Origin: Gemmatimonas phototrophica
GTDB taxonomy: Bacteria; Gemmatimonadota; Gemmatimonadetes; Gemmatimonadales; Gemmatimonadaceae
Assembly: GCF_000695095.2 (NCBI RefSeq)
Contig: NZ_CP011454.1
Location: forward strand, 2,108,001-2,172,000
DNA: 64,000 nt
Direction of reading: 5' to 3'
The notes under the pieces were generated by a model. The model searched no databases. It worked only from the letters and a program-made list of their open reading frames with translations, and was not told the DNA's origin. Each line of letters begins with the position of its first letter. Within the stretch, counting starts at the first letter, position 1. Both the position numbers and the translations under genes were made by a program. This document shows positions 8,902 to 16,633 of this stretch, piece by piece.

Positions 8902-9660
8902 ATGCGCATTCTTCTGAGTAATGACGACGGAATTCTGGCCAAGGGACTGAGCGTGCTGGAGCAGGCCGCCACGCCGTTGGGAGACATTCACGTCGTCGCC
9001 CCCGATCGCGAGCAAAGCGCCACGAGCCACTCGCTCACACTGCATCACCCGTTGCGCCCCGTGCGGCTCAGTGAGAAGCGGTGGCAAGTGGACGGCACGC
9101 CAACGGATTGTGTGATGTTGGCGTGTGAAGCGCTGCTGGACGAACGTCCGGAATACGTGATCAGCGGCATCAATCACGGCCCCAACATGGGTGAGGATGT
9201 GCTGTACAGCGGCACGGTCGCGGCGGCCATGGAAGGGCTTGCCCTGGGTATCCCGGCGATCGCGTTGTCCTTTGGCGGCAGTGTGCTGCGTGCAGATGCC
9301 ATTCTCGATACGCAGGTCACGCAGATCCGGACGTTGCTTGATCATCTCATGCACCTTCCGCAATTCCCGTCCGATACGTTGTTGAATGTGAACTTGCCAG
9401 CGGTCCCGGGAAACGAGATCAAAGGCATCAAGCTCACGCGATTGGGCCGGCGCGTGTTCAGCGACTCCATCACGAAGATGAAGGATCCGTGGGGTCGGGA
9501 AATCCTCTGGATCGGTGGTGGCAGCGTGGAGTGGAGCGGCGCGGCCGACAGTGATTTCCGGGCGGTGCACGACGGCTACATCTCGGTCACACCGTTGCAC
9601 CTCGATCTCACGCATCGGGATGTCCTTAACGCGGCGACGGATTGGTGGCGGGAACCGTAG
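8902..9660 (+). CDS. surE: 5'/3'-nucleotidase SurE
   Basis: Metal-dependent nucleotide phosphatase linked to stationary-phase survival. The family signature is complete: LLSNDDGI at the N-terminus (metal-binding DD), VVAPDREQSATSHSLTL (conserved serine), and SGINHGPNMGEDVLYSGTVAAAMEG (metal-binding asparagine and the glycine-rich loop). The length of 252 residues is normal. Its 3' end overlaps the pcm start, the pairing seen in many proteobacteria. Confidence 0.96.
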   Translation: MRILLSNDDGILAKGLSVLEQAATPLGDIHVVAPDREQSATSHSLTLHHPLRPVRLSEKRWQVDGTPTDCVMLACEALLDERPEYVISGINHGPNMGEDVLYSGTVAAAMEGLALGIPAIALSFGGSVLRADAILDTQVTQIRTLLDHLMHLPQFPSDTLLNVNLPAVPGNEIKGIKLTRLGRRVFSDSITKMKDPWGREILWIGGGSVEWSGAADSDFRAVHDGYISVTPLHLDLTHRDVLNAATDWWREP

Positions 9661-10301
9661 AGCCGGAATTCCGGGGCCCACGTCGGCGTCTGGTTGAAGC
9701 GCTGCAGGACAAGGGGATCAAGGATCTCGCACTCCTGCGCGCCATCGATACCGTGCCGCGGCATCTGTTCGTGCCGTCCACGGTGCGTCACCGCGCCTAC
9801 GAAGACTCGGCCTTGCCCATTGGAAGTGGGCAGACCATTTCCCAACCGTATGTTCACGCCCGGTCGGTCGAGCAACTCATGCTCACGGGCCAAGAGAAGG
9901 TGTTGGAAATCGGCACGGGATCTGCTTATCAGACCGCGTTGCTCTCGCATCTCGCGGCTCAAGTGTTCTCCGTAGAGCGCTACCGTGAGTTGCTCGACAA
10001 GGCGCGTCCCATTTTGCAGCAGGCGAATGTGCGCAACGTCTCGCTCTCTTTGGGTGATGGCACGCTCGGATGGCGGGAGTATGCGCCGTACGACGGGATT
10101 GTGGTGAGCGCCGGAGCACCACATGTCCCGCAGGCCCTCGAGGACCAACTCGCAGAGGGCGGGCGCCTGCTGATTCCGATCGGCGACAAGGAGGAGCAGA
10201 TGCTGACCCTGTTCACAAAACGAGCGGGGCGTCTGGAAAGGCGTGACATCACCCCGGTCCGCTTCGTCCCCCTCATTGGGGCGCAGGGTTGGCCGGGATA
10301 A
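9642..10301 (+). CDS. pcm: Protein-L-isoaspartate O-methyltransferase
   Basis: Repairs damaged proteins by methylating L-isoaspartyl residues with S-adenosylmethionine. Visible motifs: IGSGQTISQPY (substrate binding), VLEIGTGSAYQTALLS (SAM-binding motif I), VFSVERYRELLDKA, and PYDGIVVSAGAPHVPQAL. The length of 219 residues is usual. The start is TTG at 9642 or the GTG at 9645, both inside the end of surE, so the two genes are translationally coupled. Confidence 0.95.
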   Translation: MVAGTVEPEFRGPRRRLVEALQDKGIKDLALLRAIDTVPRHLFVPSTVRHRAYEDSALPIGSGQTISQPYVHARSVEQLMLTGQEKVLEIGTGSAYQTALLSHLAAQVFSVERYRELLDKARPILQQANVRNVSLSLGDGTLGWREYAPYDGIVVSAGAPHVPQALEDQLAEGGRLLIPIGDKEEQMLTLFTKRAGRLERRDITPVRFVPLIGAQGWPG

Positions 10302-10408
10302 TTCTCCCCGAGCCGGAATTGCGCCCCGGCTGGCCGTAGTTCATCTTCGCCCACCCGAAGCACGGATGCCTCGGAGGGCGCGCCCCGCGCACCACGGTCC
10401 TGATTCCT

Positions 10409-11683
10409 ATGTCCACTCCGTACCAGTCTTCCCTCACCTCGGCCCACGCGCCGGTACTCCGGTCCGCCTTGCCGCCCTACGCGGCACCGGCGCCGGCTAC
10501 CCCGATGACGGTGGCCATGCCACGGGTACGACCGTTCATCCCGGAGCCATGGCGAACCGCCATGGCAGCGTCAGAGGCGGTGATGGCGGAGGCAGCCGGT
10601 GTGGAGTCGATCGGCGCGGAGCCAGTCGTTCCGGTCGTGACGAACCTCATGAGCACGATGGTGGTGCGGGATGAGGAACGGGCCGAAGAGGGCGTGTCCT
10701 CGGTCATGGAGGTGCCCGAGCGGATCCCACCGTACCGGCCGCTCCGACCCACGCCGATCATGACGCCGGCCATTCGGACGCCATTGTATATCCCCTCCAT
10801 CCCTGTGCCGTCGGCACCAGCCGCCATGGTTGACGAAGGGGAAATTGCGCCGCTTTTGTTGACCACGAATGAGTTTGCGGCGCCTCTGGCGTTGCGGCCA
10901 ACGCTCTCGTCCGTAGACGCAGTGGCCGTCCCCGACCACGATGAGCCAATGGCTGACGCAGTCGGGAACGTCCCGCAAACGGAGCAGGTGGCCCCCGCTC
11001 CGGAAGCGGTTACGCCGCCAACGCTCGCGACCGATGGCACGTCGGAGTTGCCCTGGATCGAAGCGTTTCTCGCGGCCACACCGGCGGTACCGATGCGGTC
11101 GGTGCCCACCCCACTGGTGAGCCAGATTGTCGAAGCGGCGTCACTGGATACGCTTCCCGACGCAGCCGCGGCTGAACCGCCCGCGGAGGAATGGCCATTA
11201 CAGGACGCGGCCGAGGAATTCCGTGCCTTGAGTGCACAGATGGACATTCCGGCCACCCCCGCCGAAGCTGATGCGATGGCTCAGGATGCCCTCGCGCCCG
11301 ACGCGCTGTTTTCGGGGCCCGCCGATCCTGCCCCTCTCCCGGCATGGAGCGACGACGATCTGATGGACATCATGCCCATCCGTCACTCCGGAAAAACGCC
11401 CCTCTCCAACCCAGCGGTGCAGGGTGATGGGGATCTGTGGGCCGAGCGCGCACGCAAGGCACAGGAGGAGGCACAGGTGTTCAAAGCAATGGCCGCTGCC
11501 CCACCCGCGCCGGAACTGCCGGCGGCAGACGCCACCGCTGAGGAGGCCGCGCACGCGCTCGAAGTGCTTGCTCGTCGCGTCCGGGCGGGAGAATTGATGC
11601 TGCCCAGTTACGATCCTCGCATGGGAGAACCGGCTGCCCTGGTCGCGGCCCTCGCGGCACTGCTCGGCGTCCGACTCCGCTGA
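10409..11683 (+). CDS. Unrecognised Ala/Pro-rich protein
   Basis: I do not recognise this 424-residue protein. Its first 340 residues are low-complexity and probably disordered, dominated by Ala, Pro, Val, Glu and Met with many short acidic patches. The final 80 residues look folded and helical: an Ala/Glu-rich segment (WAERARKAQEEAQVFKAM) is followed by EEAAHALEVLARRVRAGEL and a final LVAALAALLGVRLR. I see no signal peptide or transmembrane helix. Amino-acid use fits a real + strand gene with GC-rich third positions. An overlapping - strand frame exists but has no better support. It stands 107 bp after pcm and 31 bp before apt. Confidence 0.6.
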   Translation: MSTPYQSSLTSAHAPVLRSALPPYAAPAPATPMTVAMPRVRPFIPEPWRTAMAASEAVMAEAAGVESIGAEPVVPVVTNLMSTMVVRDEERAEEGVSSVMEVPERIPPYRPLRPTPIMTPAIRTPLYIPSIPVPSAPAAMVDEGEIAPLLLTTNEFAAPLALRPTLSSVDAVAVPDHDEPMADAVGNVPQTEQVAPAPEAVTPPTLATDGTSELPWIEAFLAATPAVPMRSVPTPLVSQIVEAASLDTLPDAAAAEPPAEEWPLQDAAEEFRALSAQMDIPATPAEADAMAQDALAPDALFSGPADPAPLPAWSDDDLMDIMPIRHSGKTPLSNPAVQGDGDLWAERARKAQEEAQVFKAMAAAPPAPELPAADATAEEAAHALEVLARRVRAGELMLPSYDPRMGEPAALVAALAALLGVRLR

Positions 11684-11708
11684 CCTATGGGGGGGCGTCG
11701 GTTATAGT
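11680..11708 (+). promoter_or_regulatory. Candidate promoter for apt, possibly giving a leaderless transcript
   Basis: CTGACC at 11680-11685 and TATAGT at 11703-11708 are 17 bp apart. A start six or seven bases after the -10 box would fall at or next to the apt ATG at 11715. Confidence 0.4.
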
Positions 11709-11714
11709 TGAGGA

Positions 11715-12266
11715 ATGACGACACCCACCCTCACCGATCGACTGTCCCAGGTCATTCGGGATGTCCCTGACTTCCCCTCTGCCGGAATTCTGTTCAAGGA
11801 CATCACCCCGGTGCTTGCCGATCCCGCGCTGATGCGCGAGACCCTGAGCAGCATGGCGGAGCCTGTTGTTGGTGCCGGGATCACGCATGTGGTGGCGGTG
11901 GAGAGCCGCGGATTTCTCTTCGGGATGCCATTGGCGCTCGAACTCGGCGTGGCCTTCGCGCCCGCCCGGAAGCCAGGAAAACTTCCCTGGCATACCGTAC
12001 GCGAAGCGTACACGCTGGAATACCGAAGTGATGTCCTTGAGATGCACGAAGACGCGCTCACCCTCGGGATGCCCGGGGCGGGTCGCCCCCGTGTTCTCGT
12101 GGTGGATGACGTGCTCGCCACCGGAGGAACAGCGGCGGCCACGTGCCGACTGGTGGAGCGGCTCGGCGGCGAGGTGGTTGCTGTGTCGGTCCTGGTCGAG
12201 TTGGGATTTCTGGATGGGCGCAGCCGCTTGCCCGGGCGCCGAGTGGTACCAGTTGTCCGCTACTGA
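11715..12266 (+). CDS. apt: Adenine phosphoribosyltransferase
   Basis: Salvages adenine to AMP using PRPP in the cytoplasm. The 183-residue protein shows FPSAGILFKDITPVL near the N-terminus, VVAVESRGFLFG, the flexible loop region KPGKLPWHTVREAYTLEY, and the PRPP-binding motif VLVVDDVLATGGTAAA. GAGGA lies directly against the ATG, too close to act as a normal ribosome-binding site, and a promoter-like pair sits just upstream. It is followed by a separately promoted tRNA gene. Confidence 0.95.
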   Translation: MTTPTLTDRLSQVIRDVPDFPSAGILFKDITPVLADPALMRETLSSMAEPVVGAGITHVVAVESRGFLFGMPLALELGVAFAPARKPGKLPWHTVREAYTLEYRSDVLEMHEDALTLGMPGAGRPRVLVVDDVLATGGTAAATCRLVERLGGEVVAVSVLVELGFLDGRSRLPGRRVVPVVRY

Positions 12267-12310
12267 GCCGTCGATCGCCACAAGGAATTGCAGACGGTGC
12301 AGGGGACCCG

Positions 12311-12339
12311 CTGACGGCGGGGGCAACATGTTGTAGAAT
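12311..12339 (+). promoter_or_regulatory. Candidate sigma-70-type promoter for tRNA-Arg
   Basis: CTGACG (12311-12316) and TAGAAT (12334-12339) are separated by 17 bp, placing a start near 12346, about 45 bases before the mature tRNA. Confidence 0.5.
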
Positions 12340-12390
12340 GTGACTGTTGCTGAACAGCTGTGCGGTGGGGGTATCCTCCATCGCTGGTTC

Positions 12391-12464
12391 GCCCCCGTAG
12401 CTCAGTTGGATAGAGCACTCGTTTCCTAAATGAGGGGTCGCAGGTTCGAACCCTGCCGGGGGCA
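12391..12464 (+). tRNA. tRNA-Arg, anticodon CCT
   Basis: A complete cloverleaf can be drawn. The 7-bp acceptor stem pairs GCCCCCG with CGGGGGC and has discriminator A. The D arm is GCTC...GAGC. The anticodon stem CTCGT/ATGAG holds the loop TTCCTAA, giving anticodon CCT (codon AGG). A five-base variable loop and the T arm GCAGG-TTCGAAC-CCTGC follow. The 3' CCA is not encoded and must be added enzymatically. The next base run (CTCATG) shows no immediate terminator. Confidence 0.97.
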
Positions 12465-12603
12465 CTCATGAATTCTGTTGCCTACGCACAGCGCGATGTG
12501 ACACGGCCGGAAAGATGACCCGGAATGGGTGCCTTGCTGCACCGTGATGCGCTATGTTTGAAGGCTACCCGGCAGTTCTCCCTTTTACCGTTGGCAAATC
12601 CGT

Positions 12604-13278
12604 ATGGCGCAGGCGACCCGCAACGCAGGTACTTCGGCCGGCTCTTCGGCCTCCCTGAGCGATGACCCGATCGAGTCCGTCTCGACGTGGTTCCAGCTGA
12701 ACAGCAAGCCGATCCTTATGGCGGTTGGCGGCGTAGCTGTCGCAGCTGCCGCGGTGTTGGTGTACCGCAGCTCCACGGCATCCACCCGTGAAAAGGCATC
12801 GGTCGCGTTGTATGCGGCCCAGACCCCGTACGTGCAGGGGAAGCTGCCGGAAGCCCAGAAGGAGTTGGAGAAGGTTGCCACCCGGTATGGAAGCACGGCA
12901 TCCGGGCAGCAGGCGGCGGTGTTGCTGGCGCAGGTGTTCTTCGAGCAGGGGAAGCCTGACGATGGCATCAAGGCGCTCGAAAAGGCGCTCGGCAGCGCGT
13001 CGGCCGACTTCAAGGGGAGTCTCGAATCGCTGATCGCGGCGGGCTACGAGCAGAAGAAAGATCTTGGCAAGGCGGCCGAACATTATGCGAAGGCTGCCGC
13101 GGCCTCGACCTTCAAGTCGGACAAGTACGGGTATCAGGCGAGCCAGGCTCGCAGCCTGATGTCGGCTGGCAAGGACGCCGACGCTCGGAAGATCTGGGAA
13201 GAATTGGCCAAACTGGATGGCGAGCCAATCCAGCAGGAAGCCAATGTTCGCCTGGGTGAACTGGCCGCCAAGCGGTAA
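12604..13278 (+). CDS. Membrane-anchored TPR-like protein (YfgM-type)
   Basis: A 224-residue protein with a cytoplasmic N-terminal tail of about 38 residues, a single transmembrane helix (ILMAVGGVAVAAAAVLVY) and an extracytoplasmic helical domain with tetratricopeptide-like repeats (EAQKELEKVATRYG, GIKALEKALG, AEHYAKAAAASTF, ARKIWEELAKLDG). This layout matches YfgM-like proteins, which assist periplasmic protein quality control, but the similarity is in architecture only and the role here is unproven. It has its own strong terminator and is the last + strand gene before the strand switch. Confidence 0.75.
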   Translation: MAQATRNAGTSAGSSASLSDDPIESVSTWFQLNSKPILMAVGGVAVAAAAVLVYRSSTASTREKASVALYAAQTPYVQGKLPEAQKELEKVATRYGSTASGQQAAVLLAQVFFEQGKPDDGIKALEKALGSASADFKGSLESLIAAGYEQKKDLGKAAEHYAKAAAASTFKSDKYGYQASQARSLMSAGKDADARKIWEELAKLDGEPIQQEANVRLGELAAKR

Positions 13279-13298
13279 GCAGACGCGAGAACATTGTA

Positions 13299-13346
13299 AA
13301 CGTCGGGCGGACAACCTTCGTGGTGTCCGCCCGACGTTTTTTTGTT
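13299..13346 (+). terminator. Strong intrinsic terminator
   Basis: A perfect 13-bp GC-rich stem (13301-13313 with 13324-13336, extendable by two A-T pairs) with a 10-base loop is followed by TTTTTTTGTTTTT. It closes the + strand TPR gene transcript just before the terminus island. Confidence 0.95.
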
Positions 13347-13488
13347 TTTCCGGATGAAGGGGAGCCGCCGGCGAATTCGGATGAGCTGCAGTCGGTGGCT
13401 GTTTGGTAATGCGGACAGGGAAGACGTCAGTATCGTGCCATAAAGATGGCAGTAAATGAACAGTGATTGCGCGAGCATTGTCTGTTTT

Positions 13489-13516
13489 TATGCGTATAAT
13501 ACATGTTATGTAAACT
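13489..13516 (+). other. dif: Putative dif site (XerC/XerD recombination site)
   Basis: The 28 bp read as an 11-bp XerC-type arm (TATGCGTATAA), a 6-bp centre (TACATG) and an 11-bp XerD-type arm (TTATGTAAACT). The right arm is identical to the right arm of Bacillus subtilis dif as I remember it and matches 9 of 11 bases of E. coli dif. The left arm matches 8 of 11 E. coli bases. The arms show the expected inner inverted repeat (ATAA...TTAT). Position supports it: genes on both sides point toward it, and the + strand goes from G-rich on the left to C-rich on the right, as at a replication terminus. A XerC/D-type recombinase is encoded 17 kb away. Confidence 0.85.
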
Positions 13517-13787
13517 AGTGTTGGTGGATAACTGTGGGAAAAACTTCCGTGGAAATCATCCGGAAATGTGGGAATGTATCGTAAGTGTATGCTCAACAAT
13601 ACTTTGGGTTTACCGGATTCGTCTGTACCGTCGGTGGCAGCTCACGAATGGCAATACTGTCCACCTGTCCACATGGATTTGCGATCATTTTGGCTGGTTG
13701 CCAACACGTGGTCCCTTGGCCCCCCATGGGCACAGTCCGTAACGCATTCGGAAGCTGTTGGTGTGTCGCCATTTCCATCGTCAGACG

Positions 13788-13816
13788 ACAAAAACGGCGC
13801 CCTGATGAGCGCCGTT
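13788..13816 (-). terminator. Intrinsic terminator for the dapF-end transcript
   Basis: On the - strand, AACGGCGC (13816-13809) and GCGCCGTT (13800-13793) form a perfect 8-bp stem with an 8-base loop, followed by further T residues (GTTTTTGTCG). It lies 64 bp past the dapF stop. Confidence 0.85.
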
Positions 13817-13879
13817 CTATGTATGTGGTCTGGGGAGACATCTGCCCGCCTGGCGAGGAATGTCCCTCCTCTCGATACT

Positions 13880-14740
13880 CTAGATGTCCTCAATCACACC
13901 GCGATATACCACCCGCCCCTCTCCTCGTAACGTGGGCCGGTAGTCCGTTCGCATGCCGGTCTTTGTCGGTGCAGCGGCTGGCAACCGGACCTCCAGGGTT
14001 CTCCCGGAGCTGGTGAGGATTCCCACGACCTCCTCCTTGGCGAGACCCCACTCCGCCAACATGACCGCCGTGGCGACCGCGCCCGTCCCGCATGCCAGCG
14101 TCTCGCCTTCAACCCCCCGTTCAAAGGTGCGGTATCGCCATTGGCCGTTCGGCAGTGGAGACACCCAATTGACGTTGGTGCCGCTGGGGCCCGTTGCGGG
14201 ATGCCAGCGGAGTCCGGGACCCCGAACGGCCACATCAATGTTTTCGGCGTTTTCCGTCAGGATGACCAGATGTGGGATGCCGGCGACGACAAAGCCAACC
14301 CGTGTTTCGCCGTCTGCCATTGGGACAGCAATGTCGTTGGTCATCTCGTGGACTGGCTGGAAATCAATCTCCGGCAACCCACGCACTCGGCTTGTGATAA
14401 GGCCTGCTCCCGTCGTCAGGCGCATCCCATCAGCGCTCGCCAGGCCAATCGCCGCGGACAGTGCCGTTGAGCAAAGCGTGGCGTTTCCGCACAAATCTGC
14501 GGGAGTTCCATCGCTGTTGAAATAGTGAATCCGAACATCCGCGTCGCCCGACAGGGGCTCTAGGGCGACTACGCCGTCAGCGCCTATCCCATTATACCTA
14601 TTGCAGATACGTTGTATTGCCTCAGGTGATGTGACAAGTGAGATCGGGACGGTACGACCGTCGAAAAAGACAAAGTCATTGCCAGAGCCCGTCATCTTGG
14701 CAAAGGCGATGCCCCGGAGCGCGTCGGCGAGTGACGACAT
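13880..14740 (-). CDS. dapF: Diaminopimelate epimerase
   Basis: Interconverts LL- and meso-diaminopimelate for lysine and peptidoglycan synthesis. The 286-residue protein begins with the family pattern FAKMTGSGNDFVFFDG. The two catalytic cysteines are in DLCGNATLCS and LACGTGAVATAV. I place the start at 14740, where TGATG couples it to the preceding glycosyltransferase stop. A longer frame reaches 14767 but lacks support. It is the last gene of the - strand run before the terminus, with its own terminator. No other lysine gene is nearby. Confidence 0.95.
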   Translation of the reverse strand: MSSLADALRGIAFAKMTGSGNDFVFFDGRTVPISLVTSPEAIQRICNRYNGIGADGVVALEPLSGDADVRIHYFNSDGTPADLCGNATLCSTALSAAIGLASADGMRLTTGAGLITSRVRGLPEIDFQPVHEMTNDIAVPMADGETRVGFVVAGIPHLVILTENAENIDVAVRGPGLRWHPATGPSGTNVNWVSPLPNGQWRYRTFERGVEGETLACGTGAVATAVMLAEWGLAKEEVVGILTSSGRTLEVRLPAAAPTKTGMRTDYRPTLRGEGRVVYRGVIEDI

Positions 14741-15504
14741 CAATACTGCCCTGAGATGCCCCACCACCTCAGCCGCCAGACCATCCAGATGGCTTCCCGA
14801 ACGATGCGCTTGGACATCTTGGATTCACCTTCCGTGCGATCGTGAAACACAATGGGAATCTCCGCAATGCGGAACCCACGCTTCCAAGCCCGAAAGCTCA
14901 TCTCGATCTGAAAGGCATAGCCGTTGGATCGCACTTTATCGAGCGGAATCGCTTCGAGCACGTGTCGGCGAAAGCACTTGAAGCCGCCGGTCGCATCACC
15001 GAGGTGAAGTCCTGTAATGGCACGAGCATAGATGTTTGCACCGTACGACAGCATCAAACGGGTCATCGGCCAGTTCACGACGGTAACCTTGCCATCGCGG
15101 TAGCGAGAGCCGAGAACCAGATCCGCATCCTTCACGGCGGCAAGAAACTCCGGAAGGTGGGCGGGATCATGCGAGAAGTCGGCGTCCATCTCAAAGACGT
15201 AGGCATAGTCCCGTTCCAGCGCCCACTTGAAGCCAGCCAGATACGCGCGCCCCAGCCCTTCTTTCCCCGCCCGGTGCAGCACATGCACCCGGGAGTCGGC
15301 GGCGGCGAGCTGGTCCGCCAGCCGTCCAGTTCCGTCAGGTGAATTGTCGTCGACCACCAACACATCGAGCCGTGGATCCTGTTGGAGGATCAGCGGCACG
15401 ATGCGCGTGACGTTTTCGCTTTCGTTATAGGTAGGCACGATCACAATGCCCCGCTCTCCTGCAGCGAGGGCACCACGTGCCGGGGTCTTCATACGTGTCA
15501 TCAT
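14740..15504 (-). CDS. Polyprenol-monophosphate mannose synthase-like GT2 glycosyltransferase
   Basis: Likely moves a sugar, probably mannose, from a nucleotide donor to polyprenyl phosphate on the inner face of the membrane. It is a compact GT2 enzyme with VIVPTYNESENV, the donor-binding LVVDDNSPDGTG, the DXD-type FEMDADFSHDP, and LGSRYRDG. It has no C-terminal transmembrane pair, as in soluble Dpm1-type enzymes. The start is uncertain: ATG at 15504 or 15501 (Met-Met) or 15492, none with a good ribosome-binding site. It overlaps the dapF start at its 3' end and belongs to the surface-glycan module on this strand. Confidence 0.85.
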   Translation of the reverse strand: MMTRMKTPARGALAAGERGIVIVPTYNESENVTRIVPLILQQDPRLDVLVVDDNSPDGTGRLADQLAAADSRVHVLHRAGKEGLGRAYLAGFKWALERDYAYVFEMDADFSHDPAHLPEFLAAVKDADLVLGSRYRDGKVTVVNWPMTRLMLSYGANIYARAITGLHLGDATGGFKCFRRHVLEAIPLDKVRSNGYAFQIEMSFRAWKRGFRIAEIPIVFHDRTEGESKMSKRIVREAIWMVWRLRWWGISGQY

Positions 15505-15594
15505 GAGGCAGTGTGGGCCGGCAAATGCCGACCCCGACAATTTGGGGTCGAACTCGCCTGGTGCATACTTGCTGATACATACCCCGAACGGCCC

Positions 15595-15630
15595 TGGGGG
15601 AAGCGGTTCGTTCCTGATCAGCTTCCCCCA
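15595..15630. other. Inverted repeat between the flippase-like and mannose-synthase-like genes
   Basis: TGGGGGAAGC at 15595-15604 pairs perfectly with GCTTCCCCCA at 15621-15630 around a 16-base loop, with no T-run on either side. It sits in the only long gap (about 175 bp) of the glycan gene run. An mRNA-stability or operator role is possible. A second 7-bp inverted repeat (CGACCCC/GGGGTCG, 15530-15551) lies closer to the downstream start. Confidence 0.4.
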
Positions 15631-15679
15631 AACCCGACCGACGGTTCAAAAGTAACGACCAGGCACCCGCAGGTGTTCG

Positions 15680-16633
15680 TTACGGCCGCCGAAGTCCCGC
15701 TCGTTGCGATGGGGACATCAGGAGGAGCCCGATCAGCCCGGGGGCGATTTCCAGCACGGTAAGCCACACGCGAGACGTCGCCCCCAAGATGGCGACATCC
15801 CCCTGCCCTGCGGCTCCAATCCCGACCAGAAAGGCACTGATGGCGAGTTCCCGGAAGCCAATCCCTCCTGGCGCAAACAGCACGAGAAAGCCGACCAGGT
15901 ACGAGGTGGCCCAGACGGCAATGTAGAGCACCGGATCTGTACCGATCCCTGGGGTCACCCCCTGGGCGAACAATCCAAACGCAATGCCGTAGCTGATCCA
16001 CGAAAACGCATTGATACCGGCAGCGAGCCAGACGGTACGTTTGGACAGATGCTGCTCGGCCAACGGCAGTCCTCGCCAGCGCGCGAAACGGTCAAGGATG
16101 GCAGGCAGGACAAAGGGCAATACGGCAACGCCGACCAGAAACGCCACCGCCACTCCAATCGCGACGGCGCGCAGTCCCGGGTAAATCGCATCCAACCCCT
16201 GGGCGCCCGTAATAACCGCTACGGCAAATCCCGCCCCAATATTCAGGGATGTCCCAAGAATGGCGGCGCCAGTAGCGGAAAGCCCGGACACCCCTTCACG
16301 CGATGCCAGCAGACCAAGGGCGCCAATAGACCAGACCTTCCCAGGGAGGTATCGGCCCAGGTTGGCAATGGTCCAGATACGAACGGCAGCGGGATACGCC
16401 AGCGTCCCTCCCCAGCCCGCCAAGAGCATGCGCCAGCTTTGGATGAGCATCGCATAGGTTGCCAGTACGACCACGCTGGCGGCACCGATCCACCCCCACT
16501 GCACATCGAGAGCCCGGGCGGACTGCTGCACCTCAGCCCATTGGGTACTGAGCGTGTACCCAATGAAGCAGAAGGTCACGAGGAGCAACAGCCCTCTGAA
16601 GGCGGGCGAGCGCAGGGCGCCGGTAATGCTCAC
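15680..16633 (-). CDS. LPG-synthase-TM / flippase-like membrane protein
   Basis: A 317-residue polytopic inner-membrane protein, with several hydrophobic helices beginning at FRGLLLLVTFCFIGYTL, of the UPF0104 (lysylphosphatidylglycerol synthase transmembrane region) type. The motif NLGRYLPGKVWSIGALGLLA is characteristic. There is no lysyl-transferase domain, so it is not a full MprF. Stand-alone members near glycosyltransferases are thought to move lipid-linked sugars or lipids, but this is inference. The ATG overlaps the glycosyltransferase stop as ATGA. Confidence 0.8.
   Translation of the reverse strand: MSITGALRSPAFRGLLLLVTFCFIGYTLSTQWAEVQQSARALDVQWGWIGAASVVVLATYAMLIQSWRMLLAGWGGTLAYPAAVRIWTIANLGRYLPGKVWSIGALGLLASREGVSGLSATGAAILGTSLNIGAGFAVAVITGAQGLDAIYPGLRAVAIGVAVAFLVGVAVLPFVLPAILDRFARWRGLPLAEQHLSKRTVWLAAGINAFSWISYGIAFGLFAQGVTPGIGTDPVLYIAVWATSYLVGFLVLFAPGGIGFRELAISAFLVGIGAAGQGDVAILGATSRVWLTVLEIAPGLIGLLLMSPSQRAGLRRP

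Larger units (their letters stand above)
13279..13879. other. Gene-free 600-bp island at the convergent strand switch
   Basis: No convincing gene. It holds an intrinsic terminator for the left-hand + strand genes, the dif-like site, and an intrinsic terminator for the right-hand - strand genes. The stretch 13440-13620 is visibly more AT-rich than its surroundings. Short frames here have no ribosome-binding site or recognisable motif, so I do not annotate them. Confidence 0.7.

Noticed and set aside
13520-13680. Possible DnaA boxes (for example GGTGGATAA at 13523-13531, CTGTCCACA at 13665-13673) suggesting an origin
   Set aside because: Only one is within one mismatch of TTATCCACA. Genes converge on the region whereas an origin should have diverging leading-strand genes, and no dnaA, dnaN or gyrB is near.
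13503-14016. Small + strand frames in the terminus gap
   Set aside because: No ribosome-binding site, no motif, and they cross the dif-like site, the - strand terminator or dapF.
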